Notes: generated from the sequence alone by a model not told the origin. 64,000 nt of DNA from Heterobilharzia americana (GCA_944470555.2 OX104127.1:44629934-44693933), one strand, 5' to 3'; counted from the first letter of the stretch, positions 25,130 through 39,429 are shown. Made by a program: numbers and translations.

Positions 25130-25640
25130 TCTAGATGTCAAGGCGTGAATACATCAGCGCCATTGTGACCGATTTTCAATCATGTACCCAAGAGGCACCA
25201 ACCATTGATTCATTTCATCTCGTAGACCCTAACCAGGCAGTTTGCATCTTCCTACATTACTCAGACTAGCAGTAAGAGACCATGGACTGGTCCCACTTCT
25301 TCATCTAGTCACCCTGAAACCTTATCCAACCTAATCCAGCTTTCTGTTGGGGTAGGCGGTGGTTCGATATGCGCAGTACATGTCCAAGCCATCTTAGTCG
25401 AATAAGGTTCACAACCTCATCCATTGACTTGCCTATCTGTCTTGCCTAGTACCCTTAGCCTGATCTAGACATTTCTCACACGCTAATTTCACCAAACGTG
25501 GGCAATCCTACGAAGACATCTGTGATTAAAGCCCCGTAGTCGTTTCATATCTTCAACTTTTGTCGGCCATGTCTCACAACCGTACAACAGGACAGCAGCG
25601 AAGTACACTTGTGTTGCGACTATTTAGCAGATTTTGTAGA
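25130..25640 (-). pseudogene. APE-RT retrotransposon 3' fragment, lineage 2
   Basis: Minus-strand frames hold LLYGCETWPTKVEDMKRL near 25560, HRCLRRIAH near 25500 and VLGKTDRQV near 25440, the conserved C-terminal block of a schistosome-type RTE-like RT, followed by its decayed tail. Stops interrupt it every few dozen codons. It is a 5'-truncated, dead insertion. Confidence 0.75.
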
Positions 25641-25884
25641 AAACATTTCATTCTGAAGTTTTTTCTGGTAGAAAGTGAAGTTTCAAAAGTGCACATGAAT
25701 GACTTAGTGACTAGATCAAACAGTAGTAGAAAAGCGTTCCTGTCATCTGAGTGAGCAGCCACATTACTGTATCGGCTGAAGTGCTTATTCATACAAGAAA
25801 ACAGATTAAAAGTGAAGTCATCAGTGCATAATATATCAGATATTAGTACATTTTTAGTGTTATGTGATGCGAGTCGATCAATGA

Positions 25885-25985
25885 AAAGCGTTACCTCACC
25901 TAGGTTTATTGTTTGTTGGCGATCATTAGCAAGGCGTAACTGTAAACATGAGGAAACTGATGGGCTGTCGGTGATTTTATGGACA
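25885..25985 (-). mobile_element. Family C SINE fragment
   Basis: Reversed hammerhead region with GCCTTG, a core of CTAATGA, the CGCCAACAAACAA loop and the palindrome ACCTAGGT. The core G5 is changed to A and GAAA is TAAA. It explains part of a 139-codon minus-strand open frame (25574-25993), which is therefore not called as a gene. Confidence 0.65.
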
Positions 25986-26339
25986 CTGTACATTTATATT
26001 TGGCGCTAGATATTTTCATTACGTAATATTTTGACTAATGAATCCGGGTTCAAAAGACATTTCTATCTAGCCCCCAAAGCTGTGTACCAAGGATTGTTTC
26101 GTCTGTTTTATTTGCTGCATGTAGAGTGAACATTTAGTCAGAAGACTGAATGAATAACATATTTGGATTGCCGAATTATAAAACTGCAGCTTTCATTGAA
26201 TTTGAAAGTTTCATTCACTACTAATTTATATTAGTCGAATGACCAGTTCAAAGTCAAGAACAGCTGTCTGATACCAATCAGCATAACACAAAGTGATTAT
26301 CTGGCTTCAAAATCTGATTAACAAGTACATAAAGTAGTC

Positions 26340-26580
26340 AGAGAGTTGTATTATAAGGGTGGACTGAAACCAGTTGGATGCCTGCTAGCAGTCGACATCT
26401 GTTTTGTCTTGGCAAGAGACTCTCCAATAATATGCATTCACGACCCAGCTAGAAATCGGACCTAGAGTGATAGGTTTCTCAGTGAGCACGTTACTTTTCT
26501 CAATTCGTGACTTAATCCGACTGTGAAACAATGCCATGTGCCAGTAATTTTCCTAACACCCGACCTCGGTGTTCCCGTAG
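26340..26580 (-). mobile_element. Family B SINE, minus strand, strongly degraded
   Basis: Order and spacing match family B (GGACTGAAACCAGTTGGATG, TGTTTTGTC, ACTCTCC, TTCACGACCC, GAGCACGTTAC), but nearly every block carries changes. An old copy. Confidence 0.55.
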
Positions 26581-26604
26581 GTCACATTCACCAAATTCCA
26601 CTGT

Positions 26605-26700
26605 TAGAACACAGCCTTGAACCTAAGTTTCATATTTATTGACATTCATCAGCAAGGCACACCTACAATCTCTAAAAAGTTGAAGCTTCATTTGGAATTT
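26605..26700 (-). mobile_element. Family C SINE fragment with intact hammerhead
   Basis: Short minus-strand family C piece lying right beside the degraded B copy. The ribozyme at its left end is the best-folded family C example here; the tRNA-like head is largely missing. Confidence 0.7.
26614..26658 (-). ncRNA. Family C hammerhead ribozyme, all stems paired
   Basis: Minus-strand reading: stem I GCCTTG/CAAGGC (six Watson-Crick pairs), core CTGATGA, stem II ATGT...ATAT around CAATAA (four pairs with one wobble), GAAA, self-complementary octamer ACTTAGGT (one wobble type), then U at the cleavage position. Compared with the GTGC/GCAC stem II of the 1177 copy, the closing pair has changed from G-C to A-U, keeping pairing. 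GUU is a weaker cleavage triplet than GUC in known hammerheads. Confidence 0.8.
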
Positions 26701-27015
26701 ATACCAAGACTTACAGTCTAGATACAAATGGTTATCTGCATTCATTTTCTGACAGATAACTGTGAAGTCAAAAGGTGAATATATACTACTTGCAGTCAGC
26801 AAAAAAGCAATTCTGTGTTGGAAGTCTGCGTTCACTTAACCTGATGTTCTGTAAGCCTTTTAAACTATGCCTTGTCTAGTGTTTGATTCCACGGTGTAAT
26901 GTTGTTAAACATCAAAAGAGTAGATCATGGAAATATTATTTCGTTTCAGTGATAAGAACTGAAACATCTTATCTTATCATGTCACCGACCTTCGGCCATT
27001 TATTCAACGCTTCTA

Positions 27016-27096
27016 CCCTCATAATAATAATAATAATTGTTATTATTATCATAATTAATCATTTATTATTATTATTATTATCATTATTATTATGAT
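27016..27096. repeat. AAT/ATT trinucleotide tracts forming an inverted repeat
   Basis: An ATA-rich run is followed by an ATT-rich run, so the region can fold on itself. It accounts for the long Ile/Leu-rich open frame across it. Confidence 0.85.
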
Positions 27097-27099
27097 AAC

Positions 27100-27639
27100 A
27101 GTGACAAAAAGGACTCATTATTCCGACACACTGACATTTCGACTTATAACTAATGACAGCCGATCTTACGTAACAAATACTATCATTATTCTGTAATCGC
27201 AAAATGAAACGATTTTATCGGTTAAATAAGAATTGTTGAATAGTGATGACAGTGTTGAGAATAAGGAGGGGAGGGTCATGACTGTGATAATGACAACAAC
27301 AAGAACAAGAAAATTGTTTATTTCTTTTCTCCATCATGTTGGTTAGACCAGAAGATAAACAACCAGTCACAAAATAGTCAGTAAGCGAATTTGTATGGAC
27401 TAAAGTGAAATGAAAATCTGGACCACTCTCGGCCGACTGTATAAATTATCAGGTTATCAGAGGGCGACCGTTCATTTCGTATTAGCCATCAATTTGCACA
27501 TTTTTCAAAAGCATATTAGGCAAGGTAGTCGGCTGACCCGACCAACAGCTGCTATCTTGATACAGAGGGTGCGCTCGTATATCACAATGACCCAACTAAC
27601 TATGCTGGTGGAACGCTTGTTCTCTCGAGGTGGTACCAG
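27100..27639. other. No gene; possibly upstream part of the next retroelement
   Basis: From about 27410 base composition becomes more GC-rich and an 84-codon open frame appears, without a domain I can name. It may be leader sequence of the retroelement remnant that follows. Confidence 0.4.
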
Positions 27640-29645
27640 AAAGCTCTATTGGATAGTGATTTGACAAACAATAGTTACCGTTATTGTGTAAATTGCTACA
27701 CTATGATGGAGAGTCTGAGGGAGAGGTCGTACTGGTGGCTGTATGAGAGTGTGACTCCAGGAGGGGTTTTCTTGGAATGGGATGAGGGGATTAAAAAGGT
27801 TGGGCCCGAAAATGACACCCGCCCATCACCCCGCGGCAAGTCGTTGCCTGCGATATGGGTTCATGGTTAGATATGAATACAAAAAGCCTAAATCTCAATC
27901 TCGGAAAGGTCGAATGTGACCAGTTTCAAACAGATATCCCTTGGACTGTGCGGTCATGAACTAACCCTGCTTCTTTTGGTACCTCAAGCAGAACTAGTCT
28001 TCCACAGTCTGAGCAAGAAGGAAGTGTCAGCTGCCCTCGCAGCTCTGTCAGCACACGAGTTCCTTCAGATCACTGTTCACTTCATATTCTTGAGTTCTAA
28101 CCTCCCTTCAGGTCTTTCAGTTAATAACCCACAGCATCTTTGATTTCTCCTACCTCTGCACCTCTCGATAGTCATTTGAATTCGCAAAACAGCACCCTTA
28201 GTCTCTACATTAGGATAATCAATGTCACACTAATCAACAGGCCTCATTAGGTGTAGGTGTAGCACTGAACAGCAAGGTAGAAGGTCCTCTACTCGACTGG
28301 ATCCAGTTGACAGCTGCCTATGTGATGTTCGACTGAACGACACAGTGGAGACTTTAAAAGTGATGAAACTCGTCGTTGTTTCCCTGTAATTTCTGCTTAC
28401 TCGCCCACTGACAGCAGTTCACCTGAACGGAAGTATAAGTTCTACCGAAAACTGTCTAGCGTTCTATTGAAAGCCGAGCGCTCAGATACGGTAGTTTTTG
28501 CAGGGGATTTCAATCCATAAGTAGATAGACTGAGTCAGACAGAAAGGCACGTAGGTGGCACTTTCGGAACCCGGCTGAACAAAGAGACGATGCTGACCAC
28601 TTACTACGACTGTGCTCGGATATCGGTTTATTTCTCTAGACAGAAAAAACTTCAGATATAAAGAAAGACACAGTCTGATGTAGCGTCAACCAAGCTCAAC
28701 TTAGCGGTGGATGCAGATAAACCACATTGCTAACAATCATCCCTGGAGCGGGTCAGTGGAGGACTGTGGCTTCTCCTAGAGCAGGGGCTTAGACAACGTT
28801 GGTCCAAGTGCATATACGTCTGCGTCTCAATGGGCATGAGAAAACCTTAGCAACAAGACCATTGCGAGTGCACTAAGGCCACTTTCATCGAGAAGCGGTC
28901 TTCAAAGTTATCGGAATCGAACGATATCACCTATTCAGTAGGACTTCAGCGCCATCTGCAGTCTGCTTTGAAAAAATCCTCGAAGGCCATAACTGACTCC
29001 CACAGAGTGGCTAGAAAGAGGCAGTGGGTGTCAGCAGCCTCTTCTGAATTAATGGATTCACGCTAACGCATCCCTGCAGGCTTCGAGAACAATGAGAAGC
29101 GAATGCAACTCAAACATAAATTGATGAAAGGTCTGCTCAATAGCCGCGAACAGTGCTGATCAACGGAAGCTAAGGAAATGGTAAAGGCAGCGGTGATAAG
29201 TAGCAACAGACAGATATTAAGACTTATTGAGGAAACTAAAGCGAAAGGGTTAGTGGTTTGCGAGATGATAGAAGAGAAGGATGTGTCTCTGATTCATTCT
29301 CAGGAGAGACTACTTGAATAATAACCGGAATGCTTCCAGGAAGAATTCAGCTGGTCTCCAGCTACTATTTCTTTGACCACTATCCAGTTGAAGCCTGAAT
29401 GGAGCATAGAGATATAACCCTCAACACTTACAGAGGTCACAAAAGCAGTAGGTAACCTGAAGAAAGGAAGAGAAGCAGAGTCAGTCAAATTAATTCTGTA
29501 GGTATTAGAGGAGGGTTCTCAAGAATTTTAAGTAAAGCAAAAACAGGGGTAAACTAAAGTATGAGAGACAGATGTAATCCCCTCAGACTGGTCTAAATCA
29601 CAGATTGTTCCAGTCTTGAAGGAAGAGCGAGAAGTTCTCCTATGA
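27640..29645 (+). pseudogene. APE-RT retrotransposon remnant, lineage 2, interrupted at 3' side
   Basis: From about 28250 plus-strand frames hold endonuclease motifs in the expected order: GVGVALNSKVEGPLLDW, YSPTDSSSPERKYKFYRKL near 28400 and VVFAGDFNP near 28490. RT linker parts follow: EEKDVSLIHSQ near 29275 and SDWSKSQIVPVLKE near 29590. Stops and frame changes are frequent. The match stops at about 29640, exactly where retroelement copy 3 begins, before the RT catalytic region. The GC-richer 27640-28250 stretch is probably its leader. Confidence 0.7.
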
Positions 29646-29669
29646 TTACTACTATAATTGTTTGTCCCT

Positions 29670-30150
29670 TGGGTTCCTAGTGGAACATACGGCTTCACTA
29701 GCACGTCACCATCTCACTCTCTTCTCTGCAGTCTCTTCAACCTGGCTCCACCACTGCCCACAACCTTTCATTTCTTCCTCACACCATCTCCTCCACGTCA
29801 CCCTCGCCTCGAATGCCCAACTCGTCGTTTCCCATTTCGGTTCCACTCGACGGCCTGGCACGGCATGGCCTGCAGCCTGATGTCCCCAATCGGTCTTCTC
29901 GGTCTATGCCCAATCCAATCCATCTCCATATTCCTATGCATATTTGTTGGGCCATAGGTTGTTGCCTCTTTGGTTGGTTGGTTGGTTGCATGGCCAGTCA
30001 GAGTTCCTTGTGCTTTGTTGCTTATTCTTATTATTGTTCTGGCCATATAATCTCCATCTTCAGTGTCAGTATCGAGTGAGTGTAGGCGGCAGCTGTAGAT
30101 GTGATGCATGTCTGCAGTTTGTTGGAAATACTTTTCGTGACGCGCCAAGT
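29670..30150 (-). pseudogene. RT C-terminal region remnant (copy 3)
   Basis: Minus-strand counterpart of the copy 1 block, with the same fragments and the same broken frames. Confidence 0.7.
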
Positions 30151-30519
30151 CTCCCAACCATTACATAGAAGCACTGAATTACTTGACAGAATCAGTGTTG
30201 AAAATCCGGATATTGTTCACGCTTTATGTTGAGTCCAGTGCAGTGCAGTGCAGTGCAGTGCATTAGATCTCTATACTGATTTCAGATCCATGCAGGAGGG
30301 CCTGTCTTGCTGTATTTCCCATCCTGGCTGGCTCTCACATCTTCATCTGTGCCTGTGCTGCCCCCCACAGTTGAAACTATGCTGCCCTGCCTACGTAAGT
30401 GAAAGAGACTACTTCTTTTAGATTTCTCCTGTTCGTGGTGATCGATGCTTGTTGTTGATGTTGTTGGTGGTGGTGGTTGAGAATCCTCATCACCTCTGTC
30501 TCCTCTACGCTCACCTGAA

Positions 30520-31137
30520 GGAAGTGTCACCTTCGCTGCCCTGTCTCTCCTCGCCTCGCCTCGTCTCACCTCTTCTCCCAACTTCTTAGTTTTCGCCTGT
30601 AGATCTTCGAGTTTGTGCCACAAGACATTAGACATAAATCATCATTGTTGGCGAAATCCAAAGCTTCTCCTGAGGTCTTTTCGTCGGTCCAGCCAGCCAG
30701 CGTACGCCCATTTCCCACAGCTACTCACACTTCGCTGCGTGATCCAGTCCAGTCGACTGCAGTCGACCACCATCAGGAAGGTTACCGGTGATAGTAGGTG
30801 CTAGCCTTGTCTCACTCCTGTCCCCTGTCTTCACTTCGTAGGCATCACTGAGCTCAGCTGTCCATTGTGAATCACTTGGCTGCCATGTAGCCTCATCATA
30901 TGGCATATAGCTGCTGTTGAATGAGATAGATTGAGAATTGGGTCACTAAAACCGTAGTGTTGAAGCAGCAGCCACCAAATCACTTCTCGGTCGACGCCCT
31001 GATCGAAGGCCTTTTCAAAGTTGATGAAGTTGAGCTGCAGATCCATTTGAATGCCATTCATTCTATGCTCTGTTCTATGATGATGTGTAGTGTAGTGTAG
31101 CGCTGCAATTTGATCCCCACATGATTTGTTCTTCCTG
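30520..31137 (-). pseudogene. Reverse transcriptase core remnant (copy 3)
   Basis: Minus-strand frame with GFRKNKSCGDQIAA and NFINFEKAFDQGVDREV, then the same displaced motifs and broken catalytic motif as in copies 1 and 2. Confidence 0.8.
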
Positions 31138-31138
31138 A

Positions 31139-31162
31139 AGCCAGCCAGCCAGCCAGCCAGTC
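31139..31162 (-). repeat. Short GGCT tract at the RT-proximal junction (copy 3)
   Basis: About six units, some changed to GACT. It marks where the single long GGCT tract ends in copies 1 and 2. Confidence 0.85.
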
Positions 31163-31164
31163 AG

Positions 31165-32290
31165 TCAGCTTGTTTCGGTTGTAATTTTGAATCCAGAGCA
31201 CATTTCAATCTTTCGAGAATGATGTGGCATATTATTTTGCTTGTTGTGGTCTGGACTGGGGCGTGATCCCACTCCCTTTCTTGCAAACACTTAGGTCTCT
31301 TTTCTTTGGAAGTTTGACAAGTTAGCCCTTCTTCCAATCAATAGGCAGCTACCTTCCCTTCCTTCTTTCCAAACCTTCTGTAGTAGTGGTGTAAGCATGT
31401 CCACTGTTGTCTCTGCGTCTGTTCTCAATGCTTCTGACGGGATTCCATCTGGTCCTGCCGCTTTCCCGGATTTTCAAGATAAGTTACTTGCACTAGATAA
31501 TGAGTAGTGTGAATCTACCTACATCTGTTCCCCTTCTTCATCTGATCTTGTTTGTGTCCAGTAGGCTGGCTGCGTCTCCACTTTCTTCACATTCACATGA
31601 AGTCGATCTGATTTCAGTGTAGTGTGTCCTGGTGTCTGGTGAGATCTATGTCACTCGCTTTGTGAATATCCTTGTGCTTCAACACAGTGCCTCCAATCAC
31701 CAAATCGTTGAATGTGCAGAAATCTGCAAACACTTCTCCATTCTCATTCATCGTTTCACCGAGTGCTTCTCGATCCATGATCGGTTCCCTTCTTGTGTTG
31801 TCCACTCCCAGTTTCGCATTCATGCCACTCAACCCATTAGAATGAATTTCGATTTCGTCAACTGGGGTGAAGTTTTGTCCAGTTGTCTAGTACTGATTAC
31901 AGTTGTCTGTAGAATTCCTCCTCCTTCTCTTCATCCGCATTACTTCTAGGTGTTTGGTGTAGCGTAGCATTGTGTGCTTGTGACTTTCCTTCCTTTCGAG
32001 TTGAATCTCGCTGTCATCATCCAGATGCTGATCGTGGAGGAGGAGATTGCTTCCCATTGTTTGAGAGTGAGTCTTCGATGCTCTTCAAGGCGACGTCATG
32101 ATAGCCACTCGATAAACCCAGTTTGCTCGTGTTTGTCGTCTGGGTGACAATATTGGAGTAGATTATTCACTCCTCTCCAGTTGACAGTTTGGAGAGTCCA
32201 CTTCCAATTCTATCTGCAGATTCGTCTCAGATTCCCAGCTTAGCACTTCTATGCTATACCTGCTCATCTCTTTTGCAATCTGGACAGCCT
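31165..32290 (-). pseudogene. APE endonuclease and linker, kept only in copy 3
   Basis: Minus-strand motifs in order: KAVQIAKEMSRYSIEVL near 32270 (start of the endonuclease, after the repeat), MNAKLGVDN and MNENGEVFADFC with NDLVIGGTV near 31830-31680 (typical of the catalytic middle of APE domains in such elements), and a linker with DWKKG and LVKLPKKRDL near 31340-31300. Frame changes and stops separate them, so no enzyme is encoded. Confidence 0.75.
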
Positions 32291-32293
32291 TGT

Positions 32294-32299
32294 CAGTCA

Positions 32300-32392
<93 letters not shown>

Positions 32393-32402
32393 GCAGCCAG
32401 CC
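32294..32402 (-). repeat. GGCT tract at the leader-proximal junction (copy 3)
   Basis: About 27 units (CCAG on the plus strand), next to the endonuclease start motif GTWNVRTTFG on its leader side. Confidence 0.95.
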
Positions 32403-32662
32403 AAACGTGGTGCGGACATTCCATGTCCCCATTCCTAATTTCGCTTTCATCGAGGGGGAGAAGACACATGGGCCTATTTGCTTCGCGAAGGCTTTCATCA
32501 ACCGGTGTCATTTCGTCCCTCCGATTCCAGCGAGGAATAAGTTTAATTTTATGTTTTGTATTTTCCTTGTGTTTTGAAGTTGTTTTGTTTTATCGGTTAT
32601 ATTGTTTTTATTGGGTAGTGTTGGTAGCTTTATGCCCAACCTTCCCTCTTTATCCAGGTTAA

Positions 32663-35324
<2,662 letters not shown>

Positions 35325-35600
35325 AGGATGAGACGAATATTCCTGAGCTGAAGTTCTGATAAGTGGGGTAGACAAGTGATTTCAGAGTAGTAAGAAATGT
35401 TACCCAAAGTGTGTCATAAGATTTAATGCTAACCAATAGTTAAGGTGAGTAGGTTTCAGATAATTAGGTCAAGAGTGAGGATGTGAAGTAACAAAAAACA
35501 AAACGAAAAAAGCAACTTGTATGAATCGACAGTGATGTGTAAAGGACATGACGATTGTCAACAAAATTCTTTACCATAGTAGACACAGACTGATAACTGT

Positions 35601-36140
35601 TTATTTCTGAACACATAAGTTTGATTTTAATCGTTTAATGGCTACCGCTTCAGTGAATCGCAGCAAATTCGAATTCATCTGTTGATTAATTATTTTGAAC
35701 GATTTCTGAATATCAACTTCATGTCCACCATCAATAGGGTGATGAGCAACAGCACTGTTGAAGACTTTTCCACTCTTACTCACATTAACTCCTAGTTAGC
35801 ATAAATCTTATGTCCTTTCACACATTTTGGGTAAGATTTCTTAATACCTTGAATACTCCTGTCCCCTCCTCTTGTCCAACTTCCTATCTGGAATATTTGT
35901 CTCATCCCTCTATATATTGGCAAACTTATGTTTGCGTATTTATTGACTCACTTCATGTGTTTTCAATTGCTTCATATAATGATATCTTTAATTCAAGCAG
36001 ACAGTTTACTATCAAAATGATTCGAGTATGCAAACATTCTGTATAAATTGATGTCAAAATTGTTTTAAGTTGTAAACAGCTGATGAGAAACCACGAAGTA
36101 AAATGGGTCCTGTTGTCCCTACATAACAAGTGAATATGCA
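35601..36140 (-). pseudogene. Possible Penelope-like element fragment
   Basis: A minus-strand frame at 35601-35783 holds NSAVAHHPIDGGHEVD and, at its end, EAVAIKRLKSNLCVQK, in the pattern of the C-terminal end of the GIY-YIG endonuclease in Penelope-like elements. Upstream on the same strand (near 36130) CIFTCYVG could be a decayed start of that domain, but spacing is too long. Schistosome genomes carry such elements; no RT part is visible here. Confidence 0.4.
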
Positions 36141-36239
36141 AACCAAATCTATCCTAAGGCTATTCATTCCAAGATCTCTTTCACTGTGATTGACAAAACG
36201 GCATGTTCTAAAGTTTGAAGTGTTTTCTGAATGCATTTC

Positions 36240-38025
36240 GATGGAAGTCCAACAGATATACTGTATATAAATTTAAGACGATATGCGACAAGGCAACATC
36301 TATTTGATTGATACCTAAAAGATGCAATAACAAAAATGATACTTCAGTTTGAAATGAAACTTGATTTTCTTTTAATGAATTCTGGTCAACTAGTTTTTAA
36401 AATATCCAATGCCCTTTTTCAGTCTATTGTCATATTTAGTCGCAGATGAGATCTACAACATCGAAAATCGTTGAAAGATTTCTCTTGCTTCAAGAAATGA
36501 GTGCAAAAACCGTGGAACTAATAAATCTATTTTTACTAAATGTAAATTGACTTGCACTGATAACCGACAACAAAAAGAATTAAGCATGAGTTCTGCATAG
36601 TCGGAAACCATAACTACCTTTCAAGGTATTAGGTAGTAAAATCACTCTTAATCATGGTGCATTTTAGGTGCTTTCTGAGTTATTCTGGGTTTTTTTCAAA
36701 CGTCGAATTCCCAGCTTATCTTATAGTCTTAATGATATTGGAGCTCAATTTCGTTGAAAAGAAGTGTGAATATATTATTGCTGAGAATTACATATCAAGC
36801 CATACAGTAGCTGAGAACAGCCGTTTAGTTTCAGCTGCAGTATACTTAAGATGTTGGTGTACAGAGATAAGTCCCATACTAGATTAGTTTATTTGCTATA
36901 GCACACAGTGATACAATGTTATCTACTGCATGACATTTCAAGCACAATTTATCTCATAATCATGCCAAATAAATGTGCATCCTATATCCCGCTGGTAAAC
37001 TCCACAAAAATAAGACTCACAAGTTATTCCATTTCGTCTTTACATGTTCGAATCGCATTGTGCACTAATCATATGAATTTATAAGTCCACTGAGTCTTCA
37101 TTATTCTTTTCAGTATTGCTCAAGTGTAGTGAGAATGTCAGTACATACCTGGAAATATCGAAAGAGTAACATGTTTCTCTCAAGTCATTGCCACCACTGG
37201 TGCAGCATATGAACTAGAATATAACAGGATAAAAAAGGTTAGGAATCCATTCATCTACAGAATACACCTACAGTATTTGCTTAAAAGAGACAGTTACAGC
37301 TAAGACGTCAGAAAATTCCTCCTGAAAGTACTCACTTATGTTATATGTAAACTGCACAATCCAGGTCAATAGTTCTCGTAGCGAATTAATCGTTGATCAC
37401 CCAGATTTAATCCCAGTGAGGTATTTTTGGAAATCACAAACTAAATACCCTAGAAAGTGATTCTTCAAATATGATATAGCAGGATTAAATAAATTCAAGT
37501 TATCTAACTGGGTGGTACAAACATAGTAGTCAGAAGGGCCTATCTGTCATTTTCGAAAGATCTAAGCACGGTGTACTGTAATTTGTCCACACAGTCTAAC
37601 TGATAAGATGTAGATGGGATGGTCATCTTCAGTCTTGCTGTTCAATCTTTTCAAACATATCACGTAACAGTTGGATTTCAAACAGGTGAGACAAAATTTA
37701 CCTTTCTTGAAGTGATTAACAAGAATATCCAAACCCCAAAGACCCTTTTTCTTTTCGAATTTGAGGGGGTTTCCGAAGTTGGTTAACCTAGTAGACAGCA
37801 CTCAGCTACCTGAAATGGTGAGTGTTTGACTTCAGTCTCCAAAAAAGTGTTTACATCTACTGATATTTCAGAGTGAAATCAGTCAATCCTTACAAACCTC
37901 TAAAGTGGTTTCCCTGGGGTGCTGACCAGTCCTAGAAAGATAGAGCTGAACTACTTGAACTCCACTGTTTGCTGTCACCAAATATAGTCACGACATGATT
38001 AGCGATGTGATTCAGCTATGCATGG
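36240..38025. other. No gene recognised
   Basis: AT-rich unique DNA; open frames up to about 79 codons without domains. Confidence 0.5.
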
Positions 38026-38029
38026 AAGT

Positions 38030-38360
38030 AATGAAATACTTCGAGATGGATATCCTAAAGTTCTAAATGGAAGCCGTGACCCGTGGGGTCAACCAATGCC
38101 AACTGAAGAACTTGGTGGATAGTCTCACTGTTTCACAAATTGATGAAAGTAAAAAAACTGCAAATCACTGGATTCTGTTCGACTTAATGGCTGGTAAACA
38201 CGTTCTTCGGGAAACATGAAGGTTGTGAGCTCAACCCCCGACGGGGTCATGGGTGCGTGCTACTGAGGACTCCCATACTAGGACGGAACCACTGTCCAGT
38301 GCTCTTAGGTTTTTAATGACCCCCCCTCCCAGATGATGTTAGTTCATGATGAATACTACC
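38030..38360 (+). mobile_element. Family B SINE, plus strand, with 5' body
   Basis: 5' body (GATGGATATCCTAAAGTTC, GTGGGGTCAACCA), head with a decayed box A and AGCTCAACCCCCGAC for box B, then a hammerhead with CTGAGGA core and GTCCAGTGC. Stem II opens with C instead of G and GAAA is GGAA, so activity is doubtful. The 5' body resembles those at 49950 and 50750 and may define a B subfamily. Confidence 0.75.
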
Positions 38361-38569
38361 TTTAAAAGGAGTGTAAATGCCAGCAGAGACCGAGTAGTTC
38401 AGCTTTACTAATCATCAACGGAAACTTCAGTCTTCTGTAATAGAAGTAAGTTAGAGGTAGTAGATCAGGTGGTTTTCACTTTCACATGCGTTGAACAGTA
38501 GCCTGTCATTTTCATTTTGACTGTCTGAGATAGCCGTAGTTTAGGAGACTAGTATTGAGGCTGGGTGAT

Positions 38570-38850
38570 AATTGAAGGTGAAATGAAAATTTGACCGCGG
38601 GTGGATTCGAACCAGCGACCACCGGATTTCCGGCCTTAGCGTCATGTAAATTTGTGACGCGTTACTACCACTTGGTCATCGAGTAAAACCCGCGGTGACT
38701 GAAGCGAAATAAAAATCTAGTCAACAGTCTGGTCTCATGGCTTGGTTGGTAGAGGAACAGGCCGGAAATCTGGAGGTCGCTGGTTAGAATCTTGCCTTGG
38801 TTCAAATTTTCGTTTCACCTTTAGTCATCACCCGGTATAGCCTTTTATTT
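38570..38850. mobile_element. Family D inverted pair with spacer
   Basis: Left arm on the minus strand (GGATTCGAACCAGCGACCAC, complement of box B) and right arm on the plus strand (CTTGGTTGGTAGAGGAAC and GGTCGCTGGTTAGAATC) are inverted copies separated by about 100 bp. Both share the outer ATGAAAATTTGACC / AAATTTTCGTTTCACC flanks. Confidence 0.7.
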
Positions 38851-39334
38851 ATCCAGCTGTTTGTGCATCAATATTTGACTGCTGAAATACATACGTATGT
38901 AAGCATAAAAACACTCAGTAAAAACAATTATCTCAATATATGAAGTGTTGGTAATTAAATCACAAGATAAGCAGCACAGGTATATACACTTCCTTTCTTC
39001 CTTCTCTCTCTCTTATCTGTTACAGCCTATACCGATTTTATTTACCTGCCTATCCATCACACGTTTATATCATTCATTACGTTGTTCGTTTACAAATAGT
39101 CATTACTGAAAGATTATTGGATGTTATCATAAGTCATCAAACAATTATCTCATGTTTAATAACTCAATTATTTGTAGAAATTAATTACAGAAAATGTCAT
39201 CCATCATTTGCCACGTTCTTCCTCGATGGATAGATTTTTCGTTGCATAACAGCGTTATTCTGTCATCTATATGGATAGAGGCTGTAAAAACTACACTTCT
39301 GTTATGTTTGAGATGAATGGGGATTTTTAATTTA

Positions 39335-39428
39335 GAGGTAGTATTATCCATCATGGACTGACATCAGTTGGGGAACCATTGAAAATCTGGAAGCACTGGA
39401 CAGCTGTTTCGTCCTAGCGTGGGACTTA
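39335..39428 (-). mobile_element. Family B SINE 3' end, truncated
   Basis: Reversed tail plus the 3' half of the hammerhead (ACAGCTGT palindrome, GAAA, GGAC, CTAGCGTGGGAC). The element stops inside stem II, so only the product side of a ribozyme is present. Confidence 0.75.
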
Positions 39429-39429
39429 T

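Larger units (their letters stand above)
29650..32662 (-). mobile_element. APE-RT non-LTR retrotransposon, copy 3, longest copy
   Basis: Minus-strand element, about 3 kb. Its 3' end lies at 29656 (CTAGGAACCCAAGGGACAAA on the minus strand) and its 5' leader runs to about 32660 (GGGCATA, preceded by GGATAAAGAGGGAAGG as in copy 4). Unlike copies 1 and 2 it keeps the endonuclease and linker, placed between two GGCT tracts. The 3' half is essentially identical to copies 1 and 2, lesions included. Confidence 0.85.

Noticed and set aside
25574..25993. 139-codon minus-strand frame as a possible exon
   Set aside because: One end lies in a family C SINE and the other in a retrotransposon fragment; the remainder has no recognisable domain.
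27016..27096. Regulatory hairpin
   Set aside because: Low-complexity AAT/ATT tracts explain the self-complementarity.
32189..32662. 157-codon plus-strand frame with Ser-Gln-Pro-Ala repeats
   Set aside because: Antisense of the GGCT tract and leader of retroelement copy 3.
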